From Reclinomonas americana ATCC 50394 (Eukaryota > Jakobida > Jakobea > Jakobida): a stretch of 64,000 nucleotides of DNA. Positions 17,828-25,972 of the stretch are shown here, piece by piece (position 1 is the stretch's first letter; each line of letters starts with the position of its first letter). Under the pieces are notes generated by a model. The model was not told where the DNA came from. It did no database searches and worked only from the letters and a program-made list of their open reading frames with translations. The stretch lies in the NCBI GenBank assembly GCA_048213135.1, contig PS015009.1:1426001-1490000 (forward strand), given 5' to 3'. Both the position numbers and the translations under genes were made by a program.

Positions 17828-19468
17828 ATGCGGTTCAATAATATTATTGGAGAATATCTGCTTCATGCGCAGGTAAGAGAGCCCATAGATATTGAGCTCG
17901 ACTATTTCGAACACTCCATTAAAAAGGCGGCCATAAGAAATGACCTGACTTCCCGGGAGTATAAGGAACTTCTTACAGCAATGTTTCATCAGGCCGGAGT
18001 GGATTATGGTATTGAAACACCGGAGGAATTCGCTCCGAAGCTTTTTGCCGCCACATTTAAAATACATTACCTGGCAGCAAAGATATTCGCTGATCATATT
18101 TTTTCAGATGAGCGGGCAGCAAAGATGCTGTGCATGAACGGGGAGCGGATTGTGGAAATATTAAAAACCCGCGAAGTTACAGCGGAGGAATTCAGCACTA
18201 AAGTATTCGACTACCTGATCAGCACACCCTTACTGATTGATTTTGACCAGGAGTTTAACGCGGCTGCAGGGATCAATACCGGTATAGCAGACCGGTTCGT
18301 GTATTTTCATATGGGAATTTCTGATTCGCTGAACGATATTTCGAAACTGATTGCACACAGCAATGCATCCGCGTTTGAAAACAGGTTGGTTTTTCATGGA
18401 AATCACGGACATTTTAACCAGTACCTGTCTAATCAATCCGCATTTATTTCCTTGTTGAATCCCTGTTCCGCCTGGAAGAAAGATCATTTTTTTGCGACCA
18501 AACTGTCAATTCCGCAAACTTTGCTGGCCTCCAACCTTTCGGCATTGAGCGAGTGCTGGGTATTGTTTCATGAATACGCCCATCTCTTCCTGGGAAATTT
18601 TCCGGAATATTTTACAAGACAAAACCCCGGGGAAGTGCTGCACAAATTTCAATACGAGTTTATTTGCGATGAGATAGCGACCAGGGTTTTGGTAAAAGCC
18701 GACAGGCTGGCTTCCGTTGCTTCAGAACTCGCCCTCTATATCATTTACTATTCTAACGACACATCGGAGACCAGGGAGGACCTCAGTCACCCCTCTGTAT
18801 TGGGAAGGCTCAACAGGATACAGGATATCACCGGGGCGGCATTCGGTACCGGGATTTCGAGGATCAACAACCTTATTGAAATACCATATCAGTTCATGCA
18901 AAACAGATTTTTTATGAAAGAAACATTGGCAGCACTTGGTAAGCGGGTAGATAACTTTTTCAGCGAGCCCGCTTTTCCGGCCGGCATAAGGGAAACAGAA
19001 GCATTTGACCGTTTCATTAAGGACATTAATGAGAAAGGATTTTCCCTGCCTGTAAACTCGCCGGAGTTTTTAACAACAATAATTAAAGACGATGAAGGAA
19101 ACGTGAGGCAAATGGTGTATGTAAAAACCACGACTTTGTTTACCCTTTTTTCCAGCGCACTGGCTAACCTGCTCTGGCCTGAAAATCCTATGCAGTTCAC
19201 GCTTAATTTCCTGTCCTTTATCGTTTGTCTTTCCGACAATGTATTTAAAATACCATCAGAAGCGGCCTGTTTTATTTTTAACGAAGTTGTAGAAGACAGG
19301 GTGATCAGTAAAGACGGGCTTACCATACGGCTTGAACAAAGCAATATAAAATATACGAAAGAAGAGCTGGAAGCCGGTTTCAGGGAGTTAACAGACCTGG
19401 GTATACTCGATTGCAGGTATGAGCAGGTAACAATAAGGGATGTATTTATTGAGATCAACCCCTATTGA
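17828..19468 (+). CDS. Unassigned cytosolic HExxH protein (gluzincin-like)
   Basis: 546 residues with no signal peptide or membrane helix. A zinc-protease signature, HEYAH, lies at residues 248-252 and is followed about 25 residues later by EFICDEIA (Glu277..Asp281), which fits the HExxH / ExxxD ligand pattern. The N-terminal 240 residues are mostly helical. The C-terminal ~120 residues (DRVISKDGLTIRLEQ .. YTKEELEAGFRELTDLGIL) look like a winged-helix fold. No named family is recognised. It is monocistronic, divergent from pnuC and convergent with a barrel gene. Confidence 0.6.
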   Translation: MRFNNIIGEYLLHAQVREPIDIELDYFEHSIKKAAIRNDLTSREYKELLTAMFHQAGVDYGIETPEEFAPKLFAATFKIHYLAAKIFADHIFSDERAAKMLCMNGERIVEILKTREVTAEEFSTKVFDYLISTPLLIDFDQEFNAAAGINTGIADRFVYFHMGISDSLNDISKLIAHSNASAFENRLVFHGNHGHFNQYLSNQSAFISLLNPCSAWKKDHFFATKLSIPQTLLASNLSALSECWVLFHEYAHLFLGNFPEYFTRQNPGEVLHKFQYEFICDEIATRVLVKADRLASVASELALYIIYYSNDTSETREDLSHPSVLGRLNRIQDITGAAFGTGISRINNLIEIPYQFMQNRFFMKETLAALGKRVDNFFSEPAFPAGIRETEAFDRFIKDINEKGFSLPVNSPEFLTTIIKDDEGNVRQMVYVKTTTLFTLFSSALANLLWPENPMQFTLNFLSFIVCLSDNVFKIPSEAACFIFNEVVEDRVISKDGLTIRLEQSNIKYTKEELEAGFRELTDLGILDCRYEQVTIRDVFIEINPY

Positions 19469-19533
19469 TAAACAGGCACAGAAAAAAGGCACTTCTTTCG
19501 AAATGCCCGGTGTATATGGAGTTGGAGTAGTTG

Positions 19534-20397
19534 TTATTTCCTGATCCTGAAAGAATACAAAGCGGTAAGGTTAACGAAGAACAGGTTGCTGGCCGTTTCA
19601 GACAGCTCCGGGTGATTGGGCACTTTGATCACATTATCGGGTACTACATAAGTTGGTGTGGCTATAAGAAAGAGGCCTCTGTAGGCGTATACCACCGGCA
19701 GGCTGAAGTCGTAGCTGAGAAAAGTAAAACGTTTGCTGTTCTCCGTTACTTCCTGCGGCGGCAGGGGCAAGCCCGGTATATTTTGTTTGTAATACGTGTT
19801 GGTAAAATTCTGCGAACCGGCATTGGCCACTGCTGTAGGTGTAATGACGAGTACCGACTTCCCTTTTATCCATTTGAAATTATGGTTCAATCCTCCGGAA
19901 GCGAAAAAATCTGTTTTGTCTGAAAAAGCAGCGCTTCCGGTAAGCGTGATGTTAACCGGTTGGGTAAGATAAGCCAGGTTGGTGCCTGCCTGTGCTTTCA
20001 GTGCCGATTGCGGCAGCTGCGTGGTATTGTAAAAGAATTTGCTGACATACACATTGCCGGTAAGCCCTTTGTATTTTCCGAATTTATAACCCAGCTCAGC
20101 AATAGTTCCCGCGTATTCCATGCTCTGTATACGGTTATTAAGGAAGACGCTGGTTCCGCTGGCATAAATACCTATGCTATCGAACTGGATGAGAAGTGTT
20201 GGCAGCAGCGCGCTGCTCTTCAAACTATCTGTACGGCCATAATAGTGCAGCCGCGGAGCAAAAACAGCCCCGGCAAGAATAGTGGAAATGGTTTTTTTAA
20301 CGGGCTTGACCACAGGCGCTGCGGGAGGCAGTGTGTCGGTCTGCGCATTTACAGTTATACTCACAACAAGCAGCGTCAGTAACAGGAAGGGTTTCAT
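19534..20397 (-). CDS. Predicted outer-membrane beta-barrel protein
   Basis: 287 residues with a signal peptide (MKPFLLLTLLVVSITVNAQ) and then a run of alternating hydrophobic strands (GNVYVSKFFYNTT, VNITLTGSAAFS, SVLVITPTAVANAG, FTFLSYDFSLPVVYAY, GLFLIATPTYVV). It ends in FFVNLTALYSFRIRK, an aromatic-rich last strand as in outer-membrane barrels. It lies 66 bp downstream of the Ser/Thr/Ala-rich secreted protein gene. No function can be assigned. Confidence 0.6.
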   Translation of the reverse strand: MKPFLLLTLLVVSITVNAQTDTLPPAAPVVKPVKKTISTILAGAVFAPRLHYYGRTDSLKSSALLPTLLIQFDSIGIYASGTSVFLNNRIQSMEYAGTIAELGYKFGKYKGLTGNVYVSKFFYNTTQLPQSALKAQAGTNLAYLTQPVNITLTGSAAFSDKTDFFASGGLNHNFKWIKGKSVLVITPTAVANAGSQNFTNTYYKQNIPGLPLPPQEVTENSKRFTFLSYDFSLPVVYAYRGLFLIATPTYVVPDNVIKVPNHPELSETASNLFFVNLTALYSFRIRK

Positions 20398-20407
20398 ACA
20401 AAAGCAT

Positions 20408-20452
20408 TTAAAAGTTGCACCCGGCCTGTTTGCAGGAAAGACCGGGTGCAGT
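20408..20452 (-). terminator. Hairpin between the low-complexity gene and the barrel gene
   Basis: An 8-bp perfect stem (GCACCCGG at 20417-20424 with CCGGGTGC at 20442-20449) read on the minus strand is followed by AACTTTTAAA. It could end or attenuate transcription between 20464 and 20397. Confidence 0.5.
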
Positions 20453-20463
20453 GGTTGAATAAT

Positions 20464-21132
20464 TTATTGATTACTGCGTGTGCGGCTCGCACTAACACCT
20501 GTGGCGCTTTGTGTTGCGCTGGCTGCCTGAACGGAAGAACTACGGGTGCCATTATCACTTGTGCGTGTTGTGCTAACGCCCGTAACTGTATTAGTGGCCG
20601 TACCCAGGCCAACACTTCGGGAATTGCTATTGTCACTATTATTGGATGCCCGGGCTGCACTGGCATTTACTGCCGTACCGGTAGCAACGCCTGCATTAAG
20701 ACCGGAGCTGTTGCCATTGCCTGTTGTGTTACGTACCGAACTGACATTAACATCAAGCACCGCTGCGGTACCGGTATTGACAGAAGTACTACGAGCCGCG
20801 TTTTGTGAAGAGGAGGCGGAAGATAATGCCGTGGCTGTTTGCAGGCCCACATTCAACCCTGCGCTCCTGGTGGCGTTGCCAGCTACGGTACTGGCGTTAT
20901 TTGCCGCTGCTGTAGCCTGTACAGCCGCCTGTGTGGCCAGCGTTGCCTGTTGTGTTGCCTGCGATGCCTGGCTGGCGGAGTTAGTGGCGGCACTGACAGT
21001 ACTGTTGACCATCGTTGTTACATTCAAAGCTCCGGATGACCCGCCATTAAGAATACCCAATTGTGCCGAAACGCCTGTCGTTATCGTTGCACCGGTCAGA
21101 AGCAGCGCTAACCTGAAAATGTATTTTTTCAT
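20464..21132 (-). CDS. Secreted Ala/Ser/Thr/Asn-rich repeat protein
   Basis: 222 residues from the ATG at 21132, which begins a signal peptide (MKKYIFRLALLLTGATITTGVSA). After an Ala/Gln/Thr-rich helical stretch there are about five degenerate ~26-residue repeats, each roughly S-x-G-x-A-T-x-x-V-x-x-x-S-x-x-R-x-S and separated by Asn/Ser/Gly turns. There is no Cys. The composition recalls amyloid or beta-solenoid surface proteins. No family is recognised. The next gene downstream encodes a predicted outer-membrane barrel. Confidence 0.6.
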   Translation of the reverse strand: MKKYIFRLALLLTGATITTGVSAQLGILNGGSSGALNVTTMVNSTVSAATNSASQASQATQQATLATQAAVQATAAANNASTVAGNATRSAGLNVGLQTATALSSASSSQNAARSTSVNTGTAAVLDVNVSSVRNTTGNGNSSGLNAGVATGTAVNASAARASNNSDNSNSRSVGLGTATNTVTGVSTTRTSDNGTRSSSVQAASATQSATGVSASRTRSNQ

Positions 21133-21381
21133 AATAAGAATTTTTAATGATTTGCAATGAGGTAATGGTAGGGGAATTTCAACAAATGTGCCAGAATTAA
21201 AAGCCGGTAAGCCTTGCCTGTTGAAGATTACAGGGCAAACCAATGATATACGTAAACAACAGGTAATGGGTTTCCCATATTGTTTATTTCATGCCACAAA
21301 TAAGCGGAGTATGATAATAATTTTACAATGAGCAGAAGAAAAAAAATCTTTGAATTGAGAAGAGGCCGGCGGTGTTGATTT

Positions 21382-21987
21382 TTATGGAGCTGTATAACGG
21401 CGCATGGGTCGGATATAACGGTTGCCGGTATGCGTATGAAAACGGGTAGCCACCTGCTGCCATTGCCTGTTGGGACCAAACTTCCACACTATAAAATGGA
21501 GATGGGGAAAAAGCGTATATCCTGTTTTACCACTGTACCCGATGAGCTGACCCTGTTTAACCGTATCGCCAACTTTTACCACAACACCATTAAAACGCAG
21601 GTGCCAGTAACCTGCCCGGCTGCTGTCGGCATGCTGAATAACGATCACGTTGCCATAAGGCCTGTACTTTTTATTCCATCCGCCTTTATTGCCATCCTGC
21701 TTTACCCTTACCACGATGCCGTCTCTTGCAGCAACGATGGGGGTGCCCCTTTTCATTTTAAAATCAAGCGCAGCCCTGTTCTTATGCGAATAGCTGCTGA
21801 AGTAACCCTGCACCAGCAAATGACTGCGGCCGCTTTCATAAGGCAGGCGGTAAACATAACTGGTGTCTTCCTTTATTTTTCCTTTCTGCAGCGCTTTGAT
21901 GAGCGTACGCTGAGGGTCTTTACTTACCGAACAGGAAATAAGAAGTGTAAGCAGCAGCACCGGAAGTATGTACAAACGATCAGTCAT
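21382..21987 (-). CDS. M23 family peptidase, lipoprotein
   Basis: 201 residues from the ATG at 21987 (MTDRLYILPVLLLTLLISC), a lipoprotein signal with Cys in LLISC. The M23 (LytM) core is seen as SHKNRAALDF (metal ligands His and Asp, in the variant wider spacing), GTPIVAARDGIVV, and the closing GYTLFPHLHFIVW. It should cleave peptidoglycan cross-bridges or act as a murein hydrolase regulator from a membrane-anchored position. It lies 51 bp downstream of the 22039-22539 lipoprotein gene, same strand. Confidence 0.85.
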   Translation of the reverse strand: MTDRLYILPVLLLTLLISCSVSKDPQRTLIKALQKGKIKEDTSYVYRLPYESGRSHLLVQGYFSSYSHKNRAALDFKMKRGTPIVAARDGIVVRVKQDGNKGGWNKKYRPYGNVIVIQHADSSRAGYWHLRFNGVVVKVGDTVKQGQLIGYSGKTGYTLFPHLHFIVWKFGPNRQWQQVATRFHTHTGNRYIRPMRRYTAP

Positions 21988-22038
21988 CTTCCTGCAAATA
22001 TAAACAGCGCGGGTATCTGTTTGCTGCCGGTTATCCAA

Positions 22039-22539
22039 TCAATAGCGGGTACAGTTCCAGGTCACTTTTGAATACCGCCCGCCGGGCGCCGGAAAAGGAT
22101 AGTACCTGGACGGGGTTTTATACATGAGTTCAGTTGGTGTAAGGCGGAGGATAATACCGGTATCATATACAGGCGTTCCCGTTGGGTTATGATTAAATAC
22201 AATTGTTGAATCGTCGGCGAGTAACTGGTAAGAAAAATTATAATGCGGAACGAGGTAACCGGCATTCAGCTGGTCGCTGCCTTTCTTATCTTCCCCGAAA
22301 TGCAGTGTGTCTGCCAGGCCGGAGTTAACTACCACAAAAGGAGCCGACAATCCATCCGCTGCAAAAAAAGTACTGGTGCTGTGGCGCCATTTTCCAAAAA
22401 GCGTATCTACCCGGCTGTTGGTTACCACCGGCGCCGGGTCTGCTGATGACTTGCCGCAGGAGAACAACGAAGTAATCGTGATCAATACGACCACGGGAGT
22501 GACCCATTTTAGATTATGGTATTGCAGAACGTTCATCAT
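22039..22539 (-). CDS. Lipoprotein, lipocalin-like size, function unknown
   Basis: About 166 residues from the double ATG at 22539/22536, with a lipobox in TSLFSCGKS. The mature part begins with an Asn/Pro-rich linker and then LFGKWRHST, the opening of many lipocalin-like Bacteroidota proteins, and ends with YSKVTWNCTRY, where a second Cys may form a disulfide. It is followed by the M23 lipoprotein gene. Confidence 0.55.
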   Translation of the reverse strand: MMNVLQYHNLKWVTPVVVLITITSLFSCGKSSADPAPVVTNSRVDTLFGKWRHSTSTFFAADGLSAPFVVVNSGLADTLHFGEDKKGSDQLNAGYLVPHYNFSYQLLADDSTIVFNHNPTGTPVYDTGIILRLTPTELMYKTPSRYYPFPAPGGRYSKVTWNCTRY

Positions 22540-22654
22540 AAAATGCCCGCGGCTGGCAGGCCATGGGAAAGATAATACAATTGAAATTAAAATGAAAGTG
22601 GCGGACTGCATTGATAGTACAACAATCCGTTTTTGGCCATTCTGCTTTTGTTTC

Positions 22655-22719
22655 GGTCATTCCGGCGAGACGAGGAATCTCTTTCCTATATTGATAGATC
22701 CCTCTTACCCCGGTATGAC
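22655..22719. repeat. Imperfect palindrome (GTCATTCCGG family)
   Basis: Two arms of about 24 nt (GTCATTCCGGCGAGACGAGG from 22655, and the complement of GTCATACCGGGGTAAGAGGG ending at 22719) enclose a short loop. The element is non-coding and sits between two minus-strand genes. Confidence 0.55.
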
Positions 22720-22720
22720 A

Positions 22721-22757
22721 CAAAAGAGGCCCATATCACGAAGATATGAGCCTCTTT
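22721..22757 (-). terminator. Terminator of the Ala/Lys-rich protein gene
   Basis: Stem AAAGAGGC (22723-22730) pairs with GCCTCTTT (22750-22757), with inner ATAT pairs. Read on the minus strand it is followed by a T-rich stretch. It lies about 20 nt after the stop codon at 22776. Confidence 0.75.
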
Positions 22758-22775
22758 CATTCCTGGTATTACGAC

Positions 22776-23333
22776 TTATTTGTTGCCTGTTTTAACTGCA
22801 GCCTGTGTTGAAGTTTTTACTTCCGCTTTGGCAGCGGGTTTTACTTCAGCGGCTGTTTGTTTTACCTGTTTCACATCCTGTTTTACTTCCTGCTTAAATG
22901 CTTTGGCCTCCTGCTTTGCTTCGACTTTCGCTTGCTGTGCGGTGGCGGCCGTGGTAGAAGTCGCTTTTTCATCGGCTTTTACCTGTACTTTGGCGCCGGC
23001 TGCTGTTTGCACATTGTTTTCTGCTGTTTTTACGTCACCATCCACTTTTACATCCGTGTTCACTTTGGTGGCTGTTGCCGCGTCTGCCGCGCTGGTGATT
23101 GTAGTGGTGGCAGCGGTTTTAACATCGGCCACTTTATCCACTGCTGTTTGTGTAGCCGCTTTGGTAGTGGAAGTGGTTTGCTGTACTGCGGATTTGGTTC
23201 CGTTTACGGCACCCGCTGTATTTACTGCTGCATTGGTAGTACTGGTAACGGCTGAGCTTACTTGCGCACCGGCAGTGCTGAACGCTGCTAATCCCAGTAT
23301 CAATGCGCCGGCTTTCAGGAAATTGATTTTCAT
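22776..23333 (-). CDS. Secreted Ala/Thr/Lys/Val-rich low-complexity protein
   Basis: 185 residues from the ATG at 23333, which begins a signal peptide (MKINFLKAGALILGLAAFSTAGA). The rest is nearly free of aromatics. It falls into a Thr/Ala/Val-rich part and a C-terminal Lys/Glu/Gln/Val-rich part with KQEVKQDVKQVKQ heptad-like spacing, so it is probably helical and highly charged, like apolipoprotein- or histone-H1-like tails. No Cys. Function unknown; the longer upstream ORF to 23678 is not supported. Confidence 0.55.
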   Translation of the reverse strand: MKINFLKAGALILGLAAFSTAGAQVSSAVTSTTNAAVNTAGAVNGTKSAVQQTTSTTKAATQTAVDKVADVKTAATTTITSAADAATATKVNTDVKVDGDVKTAENNVQTAAGAKVQVKADEKATSTTAATAQQAKVEAKQEAKAFKQEVKQDVKQVKQTAAEVKPAAKAEVKTSTQAAVKTGNK

Positions 23334-23562
23334 AAAAAGAGGTTTTGTATCAATAAAAATAGTTTCGGTTGCATGAAAACCAAAAACTATGCCGCCGGGC
23401 ATTTTAGTGGATATATTCCTGAGGCCATGGAAAGCCTTACAATCATTTATTATATATAGTGTTGTGAAAGCAAGAAGGTGAGGTGATAATGGTGGGAATA
23501 ACTTTTTAAATGGATAACGGTATTTGACAATGGAATGACGGATCTGGTAATCGTGCCCCTGT

Positions 23563-24039
23563 TTATTCCTTAGCCCAGCTTGTAAAGGGCATGCTGACCA
23601 GGTTGGAATTATAATATTTTGCATCTTCCGTAACCTCGCTGGTGACCCAGTCAGGCAAGTCAAATTTTTCCTCTTCACTGCCTAACTCTATTTCTGCAAC
23701 AATAAGCCCTTCATTGGCACCGTGAAAAACGTCTACTTCCCATAATTTGTCTTTATGGTTAATCTTGTACCGGGTTTTTGTTAATTCAAAACCGGGGAAT
23801 AAGTCCAGCAACTCAACGGCATCAGCTAATGGTATTTCATATTCAAATTCATTTCTTGTTGCACCGGTTGTTTTTCCTTTGATGGTAAGGAAGGCATTGG
23901 TGCCAGCTGCCCTTACCCTGATGGTTTTGTTCTCATCAGTAAGTATATAGCCTTGCCTGTACAACACGCCGCCCGGTTTTGAGAGCCCGGCCCACTTGCC
24001 ATGATCTACCAGGAATTTCCGTTCAATTTCAAGTGCCAT
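23563..24039 (-). CDS. CYTH domain protein (triphosphatase family)
   Basis: 158 residues covering one CYTH domain. The start MALEIERKFLV carries the family's ExExK triphosphate-binding motif. RQGYIL, TIRVRAAG, FLTIKGKTTGATRNEFEYEIP, TRYKI and WEVDVFHGANEGLIVAEIEL give the alternating charged strands of the tunnel fold. Family members hydrolyse inorganic triphosphate or thiamine triphosphate; the substrate here is not determinable. Cytosolic. It is 47 bp downstream of the YdeI-like gene. Confidence 0.9.
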   Translation of the reverse strand: MALEIERKFLVDHGKWAGLSKPGGVLYRQGYILTDENKTIRVRAAGTNAFLTIKGKTTGATRNEFEYEIPLADAVELLDLFPGFELTKTRYKINHKDKLWEVDVFHGANEGLIVAEIELGSEEEKFDLPDWVTSEVTEDAKYYNSNLVSMPFTSWAKE

Positions 24040-24086
24040 GGTTTTTGTGTTTATTGTTAAGTGTAATTAAGTAATTATGCTCTTGT

Positions 24087-24647
24087 TTATAATGCTATTC
24101 TTTTTTGTTCTTCACTTGTTTTAATAACTTTTTCCAACCTGGACAATCTCGTTTTCTCCTGTTTTGCACTCATGATCCAGTGTGTGGCTACCTTTTTATA
24201 AGAAGGCGCCTGCCCGGTAAAGAAAGTCCAGGCAACTTTATTCGCTTTAAACTGGCGCTCATATTTGCGGTCGAGACTAACGGTTTCATTTTCGTGAGAA
24301 TATACCCGTGATCTGTTTTCTGTTCTTAAACCAAACGCTTTTGTTCCTTCAGCCGTCATTAACCCGGCCCTGGTCAGCTCTTCCACTTTTTTTATGTTGA
24401 TGGCGCTCCAGATGCTGGAACTTTTTCGCGGTGTGAAGCGTATCGTATAGCTTTCCGCGTCAACGGATTTTCTTACCCCGTCTATCCACCCAAAGCAAAG
24501 CGCCTGGTCAACAGATTCCGACCAGCTCATAGAAGGCTTGCCGCTGCTCACTTTATAGAAACCCACCAAAAGTTCGGTTTCTTTTTTGTGATGCTTCTGC
24601 AGCCATTTTCTGAATTGCGAAGATGTGGGGAAGAAAATGGGTGTCAT
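24087..24647 (-). CDS. YdeI/OmdA-like (bacteriocin-protection family) protein
   Basis: 186 residues. It matches the YdeI/OmpD-associated family: W..ESVDQALCFGWIDG at about residues 42-57, YTIRFTPRKSSSIWSAINI, then a Lys/Arg-rich C-terminus ending in a helical KQEKTRLSRLEKVI tail. The biochemical role is poorly known; the family is linked by name to bacteriocin or peptide tolerance. Cytosolic. Confidence 0.85.
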   Translation of the reverse strand: MTPIFFPTSSQFRKWLQKHHKKETELLVGFYKVSSGKPSMSWSESVDQALCFGWIDGVRKSVDAESYTIRFTPRKSSSIWSAINIKKVEELTRAGLMTAEGTKAFGLRTENRSRVYSHENETVSLDRKYERQFKANKVAWTFFTGQAPSYKKVATHWIMSAKQEKTRLSRLEKVIKTSEEQKRIAL

Positions 24648-24680
24648 TATTTAATACCTTAACAATGATAAACGGGTTAT

Positions 24681-24717
24681 TTTAACAGCAGCCATCTTTT
24701 CGGGATGGCTGCTGTAT
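24681..24717 (-). terminator. Hairpin downstream of the alpha/beta hydrolase gene
   Basis: A 12-bp perfect stem (ACAGCAGCCATC at 24685-24696 and its complement at 24704-24715) with an A/T-rich flank, 45 nt after the hydrolase stop codon. Confidence 0.65.
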
Positions 24718-24759
24718 TAAACGTGAAGCAAGAATACAAAGTAATAGCTACTATTTCTT

Positions 24760-25581
24760 TTAAGATTGAATAAACTTCAAAAGATCCGCATTAATAGTTG
24801 CCGCCTCTGTTGTTGGCATACCATGCGGGAAGCCGGGGTAAGAGATCAGTGTTCCGTTTTTCAGCAGCTTCACCGCTCTTGCACCGGTGAGTTCGAAAGG
24901 AACGATCTGGTCGTCCTCACCATGCATTACCAGCACCGGTACTTCCACGCTTTTCAGGTCTTCGTTAAAATCTGTTTCCGAAAAAACTTTAATACAGTTG
25001 TAGTGGGCCTTAATGGCACCCATCATACCCTGGCGCCACCAGTTGTCGCGTACGCCCTGCGATACCTTTGCCCCTTCGCGGTTGTAACCGTAGAAAGGAA
25101 TGGTAAAATCCTGGAAGAACTGCTGCCGCTGTGTGGCGGTATTGTTGCGGATGTCGTCGAAAATGGCCATGGGCACGCCATCGGGGTTACTGTCGGACTT
25201 TACCATAATGGGCGTTACCGCGCTGATGAGCACAGCTTTGGCCACACGGCCTTTCCCGTGTTTGGCCACGTACCTGATTACTTCACCGCCGCCGGTGGAA
25301 TGCCCGATGTGGATGGCGTCTTTCAGGTCGAGCGCCGTGGTGAGTTCTGCCACATCTGCCGCATAGGTATCCATGTCGTGTCCGTTGGCGGTTTGGGTGG
25401 AGCGCCCATGCCCCCTGCGGTCGTGCGCAATAACACGGAAGCCATTATTGAGGAAGAACATCATTTGGGCATCCCAGTCGTCGCCGGAGAGGGGCCAGCC
25501 ATGATGAAAAACGATGGGTTGACCGGTTCCCCAGTCTTTGTAATAGATTTCGGTGCCGTCTTTAACAGTGATTGTAGCCAT
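24760..25581 (-). CDS. Alpha/beta hydrolase (non-haem chloroperoxidase-like)
   Basis: 273 residues. Typical features are IVFHHGWPLSGDDWD (oxyanion hole), AHDRRGHGRS, the nucleophile elbow GHSTGGGE (Ser about residue 98), the acid in MHGEDDQIVP and the His in GFPHGMPT. This is the cofactor-free haloperoxidase/esterase subgroup. No signal peptide. It is monocistronic with a hairpin terminator; the natural substrate is unknown. Confidence 0.9.
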   Translation of the reverse strand: MATITVKDGTEIYYKDWGTGQPIVFHHGWPLSGDDWDAQMMFFLNNGFRVIAHDRRGHGRSTQTANGHDMDTYAADVAELTTALDLKDAIHIGHSTGGGEVIRYVAKHGKGRVAKAVLISAVTPIMVKSDSNPDGVPMAIFDDIRNNTATQRQQFFQDFTIPFYGYNREGAKVSQGVRDNWWRQGMMGAIKAHYNCIKVFSETDFNEDLKSVEVPVLVMHGEDDQIVPFELTGARAVKLLKNGTLISYPGFPHGMPTTEAATINADLLKFIQS

Positions 25582-25804
25582 TGGATCAGGTTTTAGATTG
25601 TTATTGAAAAAATGTCAATTCCTTAGGTAGAAGAACCTTTCTCAATATAAGCAGCAATAGTTATGGGAATGTTATGCCTTGTATATCAGCATCTCCAGCA
25701 GCAAATGTATTGTCCACAAGGTAGATATTTCCGGGTAAAATGTGGGTGCGGGGGGCGCAGGAAATGAGATCGTGGGAACAAGAGGCGGGTGTCAAAGGTG
25801 GAGC
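25582..25804. other. Intergenic region at the start of the AT-rich segment
   Basis: About 220 bp upstream of the hydrolase gene. No ORF or hairpin with support; base composition becomes AT-richer beyond 25810. Confidence 0.3.
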
Positions 25805-25972
25805 TTAGTTGTTAATATCTACCGCATTAACTTTCTTTATCTCACCATTTACAGATAAAACCAAAATACCATTTTGGGCTTTCTTTTGAATGAGGAGTTT
25901 TTGAAACGACAAATCAAGCCCTTTGCGGATTTGCTCACGGAGCTTTTGAATATCTGCTTCATTCATTTTCAT
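25805..25972 (-). CDS. 55-residue protein overlapping the zeta-like kinase gene (possible antitoxin)
   Basis: An ATG at 25972 opens a 55-codon frame ending at 25805. It overlaps the last 14 nt of the zeta-like kinase gene in another frame, so translation is probably coupled. The protein is helical at first (EADIQKLREQIRKGLDLSFQKLL), then a short strand pair (NGILVLSVNGEIKKVNAVD), highly charged and without Cys. The size and coupling suggest a partner, perhaps the antitoxin, of the kinase, although epsilon/zeta systems normally place the antitoxin first. Function is inferred from position only. Confidence 0.55.
   Translation of the reverse strand: MKMNEADIQKLREQIRKGLDLSFQKLLIQKKAQNGILVLSVNGEIKKVNAVDINN

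Noticed and set aside
20546-21160. 204-residue Leu/Ala/Val-rich frame opposite the repeat protein gene
   Set aside because: Produced by reverse reading of a low-complexity gene; no signal peptide or start context.
22780-23376. 198-residue Cys/Ala/Thr-rich frame opposite the Ala/Lys-rich gene
   Set aside because: Same cause: antisense of a low-complexity coding sequence with no stops by composition.
24766-25596. 276-residue frame opposite the alpha/beta hydrolase
   Set aside because: The hydrolase has a full catalytic triad; the antisense frame has no domain.
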